Of a stretch of DNA of 42,230 bases, positions 7,923 through 16,680 are shown piece by piece. Under the pieces are notes generated by a model. The model saw only the letters and a list, made by a program, of their open reading frames with translations, was not told the origin of the DNA and searched no databases. This DNA comes from Steroidobacter gossypii (lineage in GTDB: Bacteria; Pseudomonadota; Gammaproteobacteria; Steroidobacterales; Steroidobacteraceae): assembly GCF_016801985.1 (NCBI RefSeq), contig NZ_JAEVLS010000012.1:1-42230 (forward strand), read 5' to 3'. Position numbers and translations under genes: made by a program. Position 1 is the stretch's first letter. Each line of letters starts with the position of its first letter.

Positions 7923-9401
7923 TCACCCGTGAGTGATCCACACGAGCTGCCGGCGCTGATAGCTCTCCAGTCCGGCCAAGCCGCCTTCAACGCCCAGTCC
8001 GGACTGGCCCCAAGGCTCAAATGACGCGGCGTGTCCCGCGCCCACTCCCCTCGAAGCGGCTGCGTAGACCCACACTGAGGAGCGCAGCGCCTTCGTCAAC
8101 CTCATGGCGGTTGACAGGTTTGCCGTCCACACATAAGCAGCTAAGCCATACAATGTGCCATTGGCTACGCGGATAGCCTCGGCTTCATTCTCGAAGGGAA
8201 TAACCGACAACACCGGTCCAAAGATCTCCTCCTGGGCAATACGCGCGGTTGGAGAGACGTTACAGAAGACTGTCGGCTCGACGAAGTAGCCGCCCGTGTG
8301 CAAGAGCGTGCGGCAACCGCCGGCGACTAACCTCGCTCCTTCGTCAGGAGCACCCTCAATGTACTGCATGACCCGGGCACATTGTGCGGCCGAGGCTAGC
8401 GGCCCGAAAGTCGTGTTCGGATCGAGCGCGTCGCCCATCACGACCTGCTTCACTCGTGCCACGATCTTATTGACTAACGCCCCCTCAATCGAGCGCTGCA
8501 CCAGGAGGCGCGATCCAACACTGCACAGCTGGCCTTGATTGGTCAAAAGCAGCGAGGCGATGGACTCGCTGGCCGCATCTAGGTCTACTCCATCATCGAA
8601 TACGATCTGCGCAGATTTACCTCCGCATTCAGCCAGTACCACCTTCAGGTTCGATTGACCTGCATACTGGAGCATTTGCTTACCTACAGCAGTAGATCCA
8701 GTGAAGCTGACCATATCCACCTGCCGATGCAACGCCAAGGCGCGGCCCACAGTCCTTCCTAGACCGGGCACCACGTTGAGCACGCCGGGCGGAAGCCCCG
8801 CCCTGAGAGCAAGAAACGCCAACCGGATCGAGGAACGCGAGGAGAGTTCCGAGGGTTTCATTACTACACAATTACCGGCCGCCAGAGCGGGGGCGAGTTT
8901 CAGTACGGCATTAAAGGTCGGAAAATTCCAAGGCACTATCGCCGCCACCACCCCACGCGGCACGCGGCGTTGTGCAACGAAGCTGCCTGCATCGCTGTCG
9001 TACACGTCGCCCGTAACCTTATCTAGCGCTTCAGCATAAAAGCGCATCAGCTGTGCAGCGGAGGCGGCATTCGCTCGGAGTTCCCGTATGGGCTTCCCCA
9101 TTTCGCCCGCGTCCAATGCATCAAGCTCGGAGGAATCTCGCTCAATGAAATCGGCTAGCAGATGCATAATCTTCTTCCTGAAGGACGGTGGCTCCTCACC
9201 CCAGCGCCCATCATCAAAGGCTCTGCGTGCCGATGTCACCGCGTGGTCAACATCAGCATCGCAACCCGCTTGGATCATCAGAAGGGACTGGCCATTTGAT
9301 GGGTTTATCACCTCTATCGCCGATGCACTTTGTGATTCCAATATTTTCCCGTCAACAAAAGGCGCCACCATCTCATCGGGCTTATGAAGAACACAGTTCA
9401 T
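7923..9401 (-). CDS. NAD(P)-dependent aldehyde dehydrogenase
   Basis: A 492-aa ALDH-superfamily enzyme oxidising an aldehyde to the acid in the cytoplasm. Visible residues: the oxyanion Asn in IVPWNFPTF, cofactor-binding VMKPSELS, SFTGSTAVGK, general-base Glu258 in LAECGGKS (usually ELGGKS, so a Leu-to-Cys variant) and nucleophile Cys293 in NQGQLCSVGSRL, followed by EEIFGPVLSV near the C-terminus. The frame is open up to 9515, but the extra 38 residues overlap the end of the receptor gene and are not ALDH-like. I place the start at the ATG at 9401, giving the usual family length, although its Shine-Dalgarno is weak. Position between the TonB receptor and the transporter suggests that the imported substrate yields an aldehyde. 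Confidence 0.9.
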   Translation of the reverse strand: MNCVLHKPDEMVAPFVDGKILESQSASAIEVINPSNGQSLLMIQAGCDADVDHAVTSARRAFDDGRWGEEPPSFRKKIMHLLADFIERDSSELDALDAGEMGKPIRELRANAASAAQLMRFYAEALDKVTGDVYDSDAGSFVAQRRVPRGVVAAIVPWNFPTFNAVLKLAPALAAGNCVVMKPSELSSRSSIRLAFLALRAGLPPGVLNVVPGLGRTVGRALALHRQVDMVSFTGSTAVGKQMLQYAGQSNLKVVLAECGGKSAQIVFDDGVDLDAASESIASLLLTNQGQLCSVGSRLLVQRSIEGALVNKIVARVKQVVMGDALDPNTTFGPLASAAQCARVMQYIEGAPDEGARLVAGGCRTLLHTGGYFVEPTVFCNVSPTARIAQEEIFGPVLSVIPFENEAEAIRVANGTLYGLAAYVWTANLSTAMRLTKALRSSVWVYAAASRGVGAGHAASFEPWGQSGLGVEGGLAGLESYQRRQLVWITHG

Positions 9402-9504
9402 CTTGTAGCTTGGCCGGAGTGCGTCTGGACTATGCCCCTGGGAAAGCCTGTGAGCGAACAAAACACCATCAACTGCACAGCACGCGCGTCCGGCACGCAC
9501 ATCA

Positions 9505-11874
9505 TCAGAAGTCATAATTCAGTCGGAAACCGATGGTGCGCGGTCGCAGGCGGTAACCAAAAACACCCTCGGGCGTGCGGAAAGAGAACTCATCTTCGTT
9601 CGTCAGATTGCGCACAAACAGATCAACATCTAAGCTTCCGAAGTCCACTCTCCCAGACAAATCTACTTTGACGTAACCACCAGCTTTGGTGTTCGCTGTT
9701 TCCTGCAGATTTCCATAGAAGGTGCCCACATAAATCGGATCAGCACGCACAAAGGCCTGGTATCTTCCTACATTGAACTCGTATTGAAGACCGAGGTTCG
9801 CATTGAACTCCGGCGACGCAGGCAACCTTGCACCTTCGAAGGCATTTATTGCGGGCACGTCCCTGGTCAGCTCAGCCCGGATCCACGACCCGCCAGCATC
9901 AATGCGGAGTGCCTCTGTGGCGTAAAAATTTAGCTCAAGTTCCATGCCTTCGGAACGCGCCACACCCGCATTCGCGGTGTAAGCGGGATAACACGTCGCA
10001 GGGACCGGAGCACCTTCTGCAGCCAAGTTTCGGGTGACCGGCACGTCTGTCCAGTCTATGCGAAAGAGATCGGCCGCGATTGTGAGGCGACGGTTTAGAA
10101 GCACGAACTTACCACCGAGTTCGTAATTATCTACCTCATCTGAATTGACAACTTTTGTGGAGTCAATTGTGACATTGCTTGTTCCATCAACGAGACCATC
10201 ACCGTCAACGTCGCAGGTCGCCGCGTTCAATCCAGTTTGCGCTCTACCGAGACGAAACCCTTGCGACCAACCGGCATAGACCAGGGCGTTTTCGTTAGGC
10301 TTGTAGCTGAGATTTCCTCGGAAGCTCGTGCCCGAAGCATCGGCATCATACAAAGTTGGGCTTAACTCTCCATATACCGCACCTGTGCTGCTTGTGAGTT
10401 CAGAGCGGTCGTACTGGTACGCGCGTCCGCCACCGGTAATCGTTAGCCCAGGAAGAAATTCCCAAGACACCTCGGCGAATGCGGCCTTCTGCTTCAGGTT
10501 CCGGTCCGTATCAAGCCCTCCCATAGATCCTGATTGTCCAGGTGCGAAGAGATTCGCCTCTGCGCTCCCGGACCAGTACGGACGGAAGATGGCTACATCG
10601 TCGAGATCTTCGCCATAGACGCCAGCCAAGAAGTTCCATGCACCCTCAAGCTTCGTCGCCAAGCGAATCTCACCGATGTTCCCTCGATGCCCGCTCGGTG
10701 AGCGCCACGAGACAGGCATGGCTTGATATGGACTGCCTACCGGCGTGTAAATCCCCAAAGGGTACACATACGTAGAGTCGCTCTTGAGATACGAGTAGGT
10801 GGCGACAAGATCTCCCCAGCCAATGTCGTATTCCATGACCGCATTTGCCACATTGAGTACGTTATCAAACAGACCCAAGTTCCGCTCACCATCGGCATGT
10901 TCAGGTGCGACTTGGAGAGACAGCTGCCCGAACGCGCCAGTATTTGTGGCGGCGAAGCCATCTGTCTCGCTTTCCTGCCTCTGATAAGTCAGAGTGAACT
11001 TAAGATCTTCGCTCGCCTGGTACAGAGCAGAAATACGGCCACCAATAACGTAGTAGTCACCAACGCCGTCTCTGTTTGCCGCGAATGATTCGGCACCAAA
11101 GTCTGCGGCTCGTGCTCGGAAGGCCGCATCTGTGCCCGAGACGTTCCGATAAAAGCCCTCCTCTTCGTATCGATAACCGACCGCACGAACCGCGACTTGG
11201 TCGTTAATGAGTGGGATATTGACCACGCCCTCCATGGTGTAGTTGTCACCACCTGTGCCAGAGGTCACCGAGTAACCGCCTCCGACCTTAGCTTCGAGCG
11301 CGCCTAACTTAGGTGCCATCGGAATTGTTCGCACAGCTCCGCCAAGCGAGGCGTTGCCGAAAGCCGTACCCTGGGGGCCGCGCAACACTTCAACACGCTC
11401 GATATCTACGAGCTTCGCATCAGCACTGGTGCTGCCGCTCAATGCGCCAGAAGCAGTCATGGGTGTCTCACCGAAGTAGGTGGCGACCGTGGCAGCCCCA
11501 AAGTAGTTCTGAAACGCCGGAAAGGTTTCAATACCGCGTATGACGATGGATTGGCCGTACTGGTCGCTCGCCTGGGCTACTCCGGGAATGCCGCGCAAGT
11601 AATCTTCGGAACTGACCAGTCCCCGACGATCAATGTCATCCGCTGTGACGACCGCGATGCTGATCGGAACCTCCAGCAAACTTTCAGCGCGCCGAGTAGC
11701 GGTAACGATTATCTCCTCCATCGCCCCAGATCGACGTTTCATACCTCCGGATTCCGTCTGACTCTCAGCCATTGCGAGCTGTTGATCGCCCTCGCTTGGC
11801 AAGCTCTGCGAGAAAGCAGGAACGGTGAGACTGGCTGCGATTGTTGCTATCAGCCGATGTTTAATACTTTTCAT
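9505..11874 (-). CDS. TonB-dependent outer-membrane receptor
   Basis: A 789-aa TonB-dependent receptor. A signal peptide (about residues 1-22, ending in PAFSQ) is followed by the plug domain with EEIIVTATRRAESLLEVPIS, RGLVSSEDYLRGIPG and RVEVLRGPQGTAFG, then a 22-strand barrel ending in GFRLNYDF with the terminal Phe needed for Bam assembly. The ATG at 11874 has GGAG 8 nt upstream and is preferred to the ATG at 11895. This subfamily imports diverse small organic compounds in sphingomonads and related bacteria rather than only siderophores. It heads the minus-strand operon and probably imports the compound degraded by the following eight gene products. No sigma/anti-sigma pair or N-terminal signalling extension is present. 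Confidence 0.93.
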   Translation of the reverse strand: MKSIKHRLIATIAASLTVPAFSQSLPSEGDQQLAMAESQTESGGMKRRSGAMEEIIVTATRRAESLLEVPISIAVVTADDIDRRGLVSSEDYLRGIPGVAQASDQYGQSIVIRGIETFPAFQNYFGAATVATYFGETPMTASGALSGSTSADAKLVDIERVEVLRGPQGTAFGNASLGGAVRTIPMAPKLGALEAKVGGGYSVTSGTGGDNYTMEGVVNIPLINDQVAVRAVGYRYEEEGFYRNVSGTDAAFRARAADFGAESFAANRDGVGDYYVIGGRISALYQASEDLKFTLTYQRQESETDGFAATNTGAFGQLSLQVAPEHADGERNLGLFDNVLNVANAVMEYDIGWGDLVATYSYLKSDSTYVYPLGIYTPVGSPYQAMPVSWRSPSGHRGNIGEIRLATKLEGAWNFLAGVYGEDLDDVAIFRPYWSGSAEANLFAPGQSGSMGGLDTDRNLKQKAAFAEVSWEFLPGLTITGGGRAYQYDRSELTSSTGAVYGELSPTLYDADASGTSFRGNLSYKPNENALVYAGWSQGFRLGRAQTGLNAATCDVDGDGLVDGTSNVTIDSTKVVNSDEVDNYELGGKFVLLNRRLTIAADLFRIDWTDVPVTRNLAAEGAPVPATCYPAYTANAGVARSEGMELELNFYATEALRIDAGGSWIRAELTRDVPAINAFEGARLPASPEFNANLGLQYEFNVGRYQAFVRADPIYVGTFYGNLQETANTKAGGYVKVDLSGRVDFGSLDVDLFVRNLTNEDEFSFRTPEGVFGYRLRPRTIGFRLNYDF

Positions 11875-12067
11875 TGTTTCATCTCCATCGTTCATTCGCC
11901 AACCCGTTCAGCAAGAACGACCAGTATGCCTGATAGATCGACCGGACAACTGTGATGACCCCAGTACCTGAAAACTGGCTTCGGTTAAGAAAATCACCCC
12001 ATCTAAATGAATAGCTATCTGTCGTTCGGAATCGGCCGACGCTTCCAAACTTCTTCTCTCAGCAAGG

Positions 12068-12106
12068 CCACGTGCTTCGTGGTCACAGTGACTTACTCAA
12101 GTGACT
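12068..12106. promoter_or_regulatory. Cluster of dyads and direct repeats upstream of the TonB operon
   Basis: Within 40 bases lie CCACG-N5-CGTGG (12068-12082), the palindrome GTCACAGTGAC (12082-12092) and two direct AGTGACT heptamers starting at 12087 and 12100. They sit about 195-230 bp upstream of the receptor start codon, so they could be a distal operator for the operon. No regulator gene lies in the window, and the repeats are short; this is a suggestion only. Confidence 0.25.
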
Positions 12107-12269
12107 CCGACGCATCATAAAGTGTTTTTCGACCTAACCTGGTGGCCGGGATCAACACCCGCGGGCTGCTGGTCCGCATGATTGGGTGCGGCAAGAATGC
12201 GGTGTTGAGTGGTCTGGGACGGTCGCCGTGGCCCGCTGGCGGAGACAGGTCAGTGTAGTTCAGCACCGG

Positions 12270-12720
12270 CTAAGGCTACCTTGATCGCCGCCGACGACAA
12301 CGGCGAGCGGCAACTACAGAGCGATCAAATCGATGGCTCTTCACACGCACTGGATCGGAGCTTCCTATCGCTGCCGATAGAAGATAACCGAGGGGTCGGA
12401 TGTGATCGAACGGTACTCGGTCTCGCATGACGTAATGGCAGTCTTGAGCCAACCTTATTCGACTGCGCTTCATGCCAGGTATGGGACTGCGTACTGTGCA
12501 GCTTCGAGGACGGCCCAAGCGAGATAGCGATTGCCGCGCTTCGCGTCGTTCTCGCCTTTCGCTACTCTTGCTGCTCCGTTTGTTGTCTACGCAGCGACAG
12601 TCGGAAGCGAACTGCCCAACATCGACTAAGCGATTCCTGTCCCCACCTTGAGCACGGGTCCAACCAATCGCCGTGCCGATGCTCGCACACTCAGCAGCAA
12701 GCAACCAGGGCGCGTGAGGA
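12270..12720 (-). pseudogene. IS110-family transposase, C-terminal relic
   Basis: The minus strand encodes, in two frames, the conserved C-terminal part of IS110/IS1111 transposases. NDAKRGNRYLAWAVLEAAQY (about 12,560-12,480) ends in a premature stop at 12,470-12,472, and QDCHYVMRDRVPFD (about 12,450-12,400), the usual last motif of the family, follows in another frame. A more N-terminal piece resembling the DVGQFAS region lies toward 12,630. There is no N-terminal RuvC-like domain here, so this is a decayed fragment unrelated in position to the second IS110 copy near 40 kb. Confidence 0.6.
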
Positions 12721-12779
12721 CAGCTAACTGTTGCGTTAGCCGCCCGGCAGCTTGCGCCTGCTCTAGTGAGGTGATCAGA

Positions 12780-13150
12780 TCAACCAAGGTGCCGTAGTAC
12801 ACGCGGCGGCCGCGTTGGGCAGCTGGACTGCAAGGCTGATCGCCAAGGGGTTTTACCGGAGGCGCGGCGGTCCGAGCAGCACGATGTTCTCATTGCGATC
12901 AACGAAGCCGAGCTCGTGCGGGCTTTCCATTCGTTCGCGCTTGATCGAAGGATGGAAGGAGAGTTGAAGGACTGCAGCGCCTTCACGCCGGGCAAAGTGG
13001 ATGAGCGCATCGCAGCCTGCAGGCGCCGGTTGTTACAGAGGTTGACCTGTGCAGTTAGCAACCGGCTGATTGCTTCGGTTGCCGCGAGCCGACGACCGTC
13101 GATGTCACTCAGTGTCGTGTCTACCGCTTGCAGCTAACCGGGCGTCTTCA
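12780..13150 (-). pseudogene. istB: IS21-family IstB ATPase relic
   Basis: Minus-strand frames 12,780-13,150 encode a degraded IstB N-terminal half. LNNRRLQAAMRSS-like sequence (here LCNNRRLQAAMRSSTLPGVK) runs into QSFNSPSILR and, after frameshifts, a damaged Walker-A region (SDRRASGKTP where functional proteins have LLGPPGVGKTH). The order and direction fit the istA relic that lies upstream on the same strand. IstB would be the AAA+ helper of IS21 transposition; this copy cannot be functional. Confidence 0.6.
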
Positions 13151-13429
13151 GACCGGCGAGCATGCAGCGGATGACTTCTCGCTGAGAGCGAACGGCTCTC
13201 ATGACCGTACCCCCGATGATCTCCTTGTAAACAGCGAGTGGACGCCGCTCCGCTTGGCAACGCACGAAGGCGGGGCCCGGGCCAGCACCGGCGATTGCAT
13301 CATCGGACAAATATGGCTGCAGGGCATGCCCTTGAGTCATACACCCTCCTCACCCTCAAGGCGCACCACGGGACACTCGCCAGTCGTACGATGCAGACCA
13401 ACGTTCGCCGTCAGAGTTGACCACGACAC

Positions 13430-14150
13430 GCTTGCACATTAGGGTCGGAATCGTTGAGGATCTCCCGGCCGTTCAAGAAGCTCTGGCGCACGTAGCGAAT
13501 GGAACGCTCCACTTACCCCTTGGTCCTTGCTCGATAGGGGCGGCACGCACGAACGCAACAGCCCAGTGCGCGGCGGAGCGTAGGAACCCAGGGTTCTCTC
13601 GGAGCTAGCCACCAACGGCTTGCTGATCATCGATGATGATGCAAGACATATGATCAAAGAGCATCCCGGCGGGAACGCCGGCAAACATCGTGAAGGCCTG
13701 CTTCAACCCATGCGTCTGCACTGACATCATCTGTCGCGGATAGAACTGCACCCAGAGCAACCTGGAATAGCCCAGAACCACGAGCGGCGCGAAGCCCTTG
13801 GCTCAAGGCAAACGGAATTCCGCGAAGTCCATCTGTGCCTGCAATCCCGGAGCAGTCTCCAATCGCACCACCGGGCCAATCGCAGGCGCCGGCCTGACGT
13901 GCCGCACGTAGTCCATCACCTGCGTATAGCCGCCGGTGTGGCCCGGGGCGCAACTCTGCGCGCGAATGCGCGTCGCTGTCAGCGTGGGGTACTCGGCCAA
14001 TCGCGCCCAGACGATAGGGCGAAAGGCATTGATCTTGCTTTGCACCTGCGGCCGCGGCGCATATCGCACCGCCTCATCGTCCAGATCTCCAGCAGATGCA
14101 GCAGTCGCCCAAGGGTAGCCTAGCCTTCGTTGGCCGAGGAGGTTTTTCCC
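13430..14150 (-). pseudogene. istA: IS21-family IstA transposase relic
   Basis: The minus strand carries pieces of IstA in several frames. GGYTQVMDYVRHVRPAP followed by LQAQMDFAEFRLP (about 13,980-13,806) is the conserved run into the DDE catalytic core, with the first catalytic Asp in QMDFAEF. Later pieces (SGLFQVALGAVLSATDD region, then KDQGVSGAFHSLRAPELLERP near 13,520-13,440, equivalent to KG-VERSIRYVRQSF) are displaced by frameshifts. The reading frame is broken at least three times, so this is a dead element. It forms one IS21 relic with the istB remains at 12.8-13.15 kb. Confidence 0.65.
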
Positions 14151-14422
14151 ACTCAGTGATGCTACCGACTGTAGAGCTCTGGCGTGTTGATAACCAGTCG
14201 AGCACATTCCCCGTACACGCAACTGCTGCACCCGCCAGCCCTCGCCTCTGGAGGACATGCGTAACGTCGCCTGAAGCCATTCGTACCGCCCCCATGAGAA
14301 TTCGGAACCGGCAAAGGGGGTCGAAGTACGCAGTGTGTCGATCACCACCAGGGAAGCCGCTTACGGCATGCAGGGCTCACATCTCACACGAACCGTTGTG
14401 GTTCGAACAGTCTCCGTACTTC

Positions 14423-16660
14423 ATGAAACTTCAACGCTGCAGCATCGGTGTAATCGTGACGATCGGCGCTTTCTGCGACGCCGGATGCCTAGCCTCTCCC
14501 GCAAGCACTCGGGTAAGCTGCGAGCGGATCGACATTGCTAAACTCAGCATCGACAAAGGGCATCGCTGGCGGCCTCCTTTTGGCTTAGACCGAGTTGGCA
14601 GCCCGCCAGTTGCGCACGTTGAGCTACACCTGCAGCATCCTCCCACGGCGGAGTACTACCTGACCGCCTACAACAACGGCGATGAGATCGAGCGAGAAAA
14701 GGTACATCTCAGGCTCAACGCAGGTGACTATGGAGGCTTGGGCAACGTTCCAATCAGCAATAAGAGAACGGCTCGATTTTCTCACGTGATACTTCCGCAA
14801 AGGACCACAGAAGCCGCATTGGAAAGGGGCTGCGACGGGAAGCTTGAAGTTCTTGATCGGAAAACCGTGACGAAAGAGGATATCGAAGCGGACGCTGTCG
14901 CTCAATCTCCGCAACCGTTAAACCCCGTGGATTTCGGCGCTATATTCCCACCGCACAACGTTCTATTCATAGTAGAAGGCCAGGACGCGACAGTCCGCGT
15001 AGCGGCGCTATCTCGCTCGCTTGATCTGCCTCGAGCTCGTCTACAAGTGTGGGTCGAAGGCGCCAAGCCTATCGAACAAACGATGTCCCTTCTGAAGGAT
15101 AAACGAGTTGATCGAACTGTTACGGTTCCCGTTTCAAGCGCAGTCACGAACAACGCCCTTCGTATACGCATACTCAACGAAGAAAAGATTGTTTGGTCAA
15201 AGGACATATCAGTGATGACTGTCCGCCACTGGATGCGACGTCCGTTGTTTGGCGTGGTTCAAACGAAGCTTCATTACGGATCTGCAATACCCGTATTTGA
15301 TTCAAATACGGGCAGCTCACGAGCAGCCCTACCCTATGAGACTGCATGGAACGCAGATCTGAAAGATCTGATCGTCTTTCTGCCCAATGGTTCTCGCTTT
15401 GTCTTCTGGCGAGGCGCCAACTACATTCCGTTCTGGGCCGGACAGTACAACACTGGCACGCTCTATCAATGGGCGGAAGACTGTAGCCGCGGAATGATCT
15501 CTCATCCAGACGGCAGCAAAGACTGCCCAGAGCCACTCTTTGATACCGAGCTTCGATACAGTCGCGCACGAATCATCGAAGCGAGTGCTGCTCGCATCCA
15601 TGTGCGGTGGGAGTACGAGCTCACTGATGTTCGCTACGAAGTTCGCGGCGGACTAGCGACCGAAGACTTCTATTTTTATCCCGATGGGTTCGGCACTCGT
15701 GTTGTAACGGTGACGGCATCGGCCGACTCCAAACCGCAGCTCTCCGAGTTCATCATCATCACACCTGCGTCCGCTTACCCGCTCGAGGTACTACCTAAGA
15801 AAATCCTCAAAGCGCTGTATCTCAACTCCGGGCAAAAGGACAACATCTCTTTTCCCTATGATGACGAGGCATCTTCTGTCGACAACGAAACTCAAAGCAG
15901 CAAATTCACAAGGCTGATACTCCGAGACCATGAGCCCACACTATTCCGAATCTTCTCCCACAAAGATGATCCCTCATCTGCTATTTACCTCTATCCAGAC
16001 GTCGGCGCTGACTTCCGGCCCCTTATGCCTTATGCATACCCCCCCATGTATGATGGCGCTGAGATTGTCACACCTGCATATTGGGGAAATCACTGGCCGC
16101 TAACACGCGGGAAATGGACTGGCTGGACGATCAATGATGAGATTGACGCAAGCCCAACACACAGCGCCATTGCCGGCTGGATTCCCTTCGACCCCCAAAA
16201 AGAAGAGAAGAGATGGGAAGTTGCTCCTCTAGTCGAAGGAAAATGGGCGATGGCGAACTGCACTTCATCGCCGCAACCTTGTGTCCTATCCCGATTCGCC
16301 TGGATGATCGGTCACACCGATTTGCCAGACCAAGAGCTGATTAGAATGGGCAGAAGCTTCACTAGGCCACCTGCCATCGACGTATTCGGAGGTCGCGTAG
16401 CTGTTCCGTCATACAGCATCGAGCGCCGCGCGCTACGTATCGTGGCTGAGCAACCGAGACTGACAATCAGGCTTCGACCTACCGTGCCGCTCATTAATCC
16501 CGTCTTCGAAATCGAGGAAGCACCTACGGGGCCCCTTGAATTTGTTTTCGTAAACGAGGTTCAGCTCTCACCAACAGAGTACGCATGGGACGGCAAGACC
16601 CTCTGGCTGAATAGAAATATAGAGCCTCCGCACCTGGATATAACCCTATCATTCAAATAA
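14423..16660 (+). CDS. Large exported protein of unknown function
   Basis: A 745-aa protein I do not recognise. From the ATG at 14,423 the first 27 residues (KLQRCSIGVIVTIGAF core) look like a Sec signal peptide; DAGC is not a convincing lipobox. The frame is open further up to 14,096, but that part overlaps the istA relic on the other strand and lacks exported-protein features. The body is rich in beta-strand-forming and aromatic residues, including FVFWRGANYIPFWAGQYN (about residues 330-347) and WTGWTINDEID, suggesting a beta-sandwich or carbohydrate-active fold. There are few Cys. No Shine-Dalgarno is obvious. It ends tail-to-tail with the GT4-like gene (20 nt between stops) beside the glycan locus, so a role on a surface or extracellular polysaccharide is possible but unproven. 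Confidence 0.7.
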   Translation: MKLQRCSIGVIVTIGAFCDAGCLASPASTRVSCERIDIAKLSIDKGHRWRPPFGLDRVGSPPVAHVELHLQHPPTAEYYLTAYNNGDEIEREKVHLRLNAGDYGGLGNVPISNKRTARFSHVILPQRTTEAALERGCDGKLEVLDRKTVTKEDIEADAVAQSPQPLNPVDFGAIFPPHNVLFIVEGQDATVRVAALSRSLDLPRARLQVWVEGAKPIEQTMSLLKDKRVDRTVTVPVSSAVTNNALRIRILNEEKIVWSKDISVMTVRHWMRRPLFGVVQTKLHYGSAIPVFDSNTGSSRAALPYETAWNADLKDLIVFLPNGSRFVFWRGANYIPFWAGQYNTGTLYQWAEDCSRGMISHPDGSKDCPEPLFDTELRYSRARIIEASAARIHVRWEYELTDVRYEVRGGLATEDFYFYPDGFGTRVVTVTASADSKPQLSEFIIITPASAYPLEVLPKKILKALYLNSGQKDNISFPYDDEASSVDNETQSSKFTRLILRDHEPTLFRIFSHKDDPSSAIYLYPDVGADFRPLMPYAYPPMYDGAEIVTPAYWGNHWPLTRGKWTGWTINDEIDASPTHSAIAGWIPFDPQKEEKRWEVAPLVEGKWAMANCTSSPQPCVLSRFAWMIGHTDLPDQELIRMGRSFTRPPAIDVFGGRVAVPSYSIERRALRIVAEQPRLTIRLRPTVPLINPVFEIEEAPTGPLEFVFVNEVQLSPTEYAWDGKTLWLNRNIEPPHLDITLSFK
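15290..15312. repeat. 23-nt near-perfect palindrome inside a coding region
   Basis: CCCGTATTTGA (15290-15300), a single T, then TCAAATACGGG (15302-15312) form an 11-bp perfect inverted repeat. A second hairpin, CAGATCT-GAA-AGATCTG, follows at 15354-15370. Both lie inside the exported-protein gene, coding for the region around PVFDSNTGSS and NADLKDLIV. Confidence 0.7.
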
Positions 16661-16680
16661 GTACCAGCAAATTCTTAGGC

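Noticed and set aside
14096-14422. N-terminal extension of the exported-protein frame
   Set aside because: This part overlaps the istA relic on the other strand, lacks a ribosome-binding site and would bury the signal peptide; start moved to 14,423.
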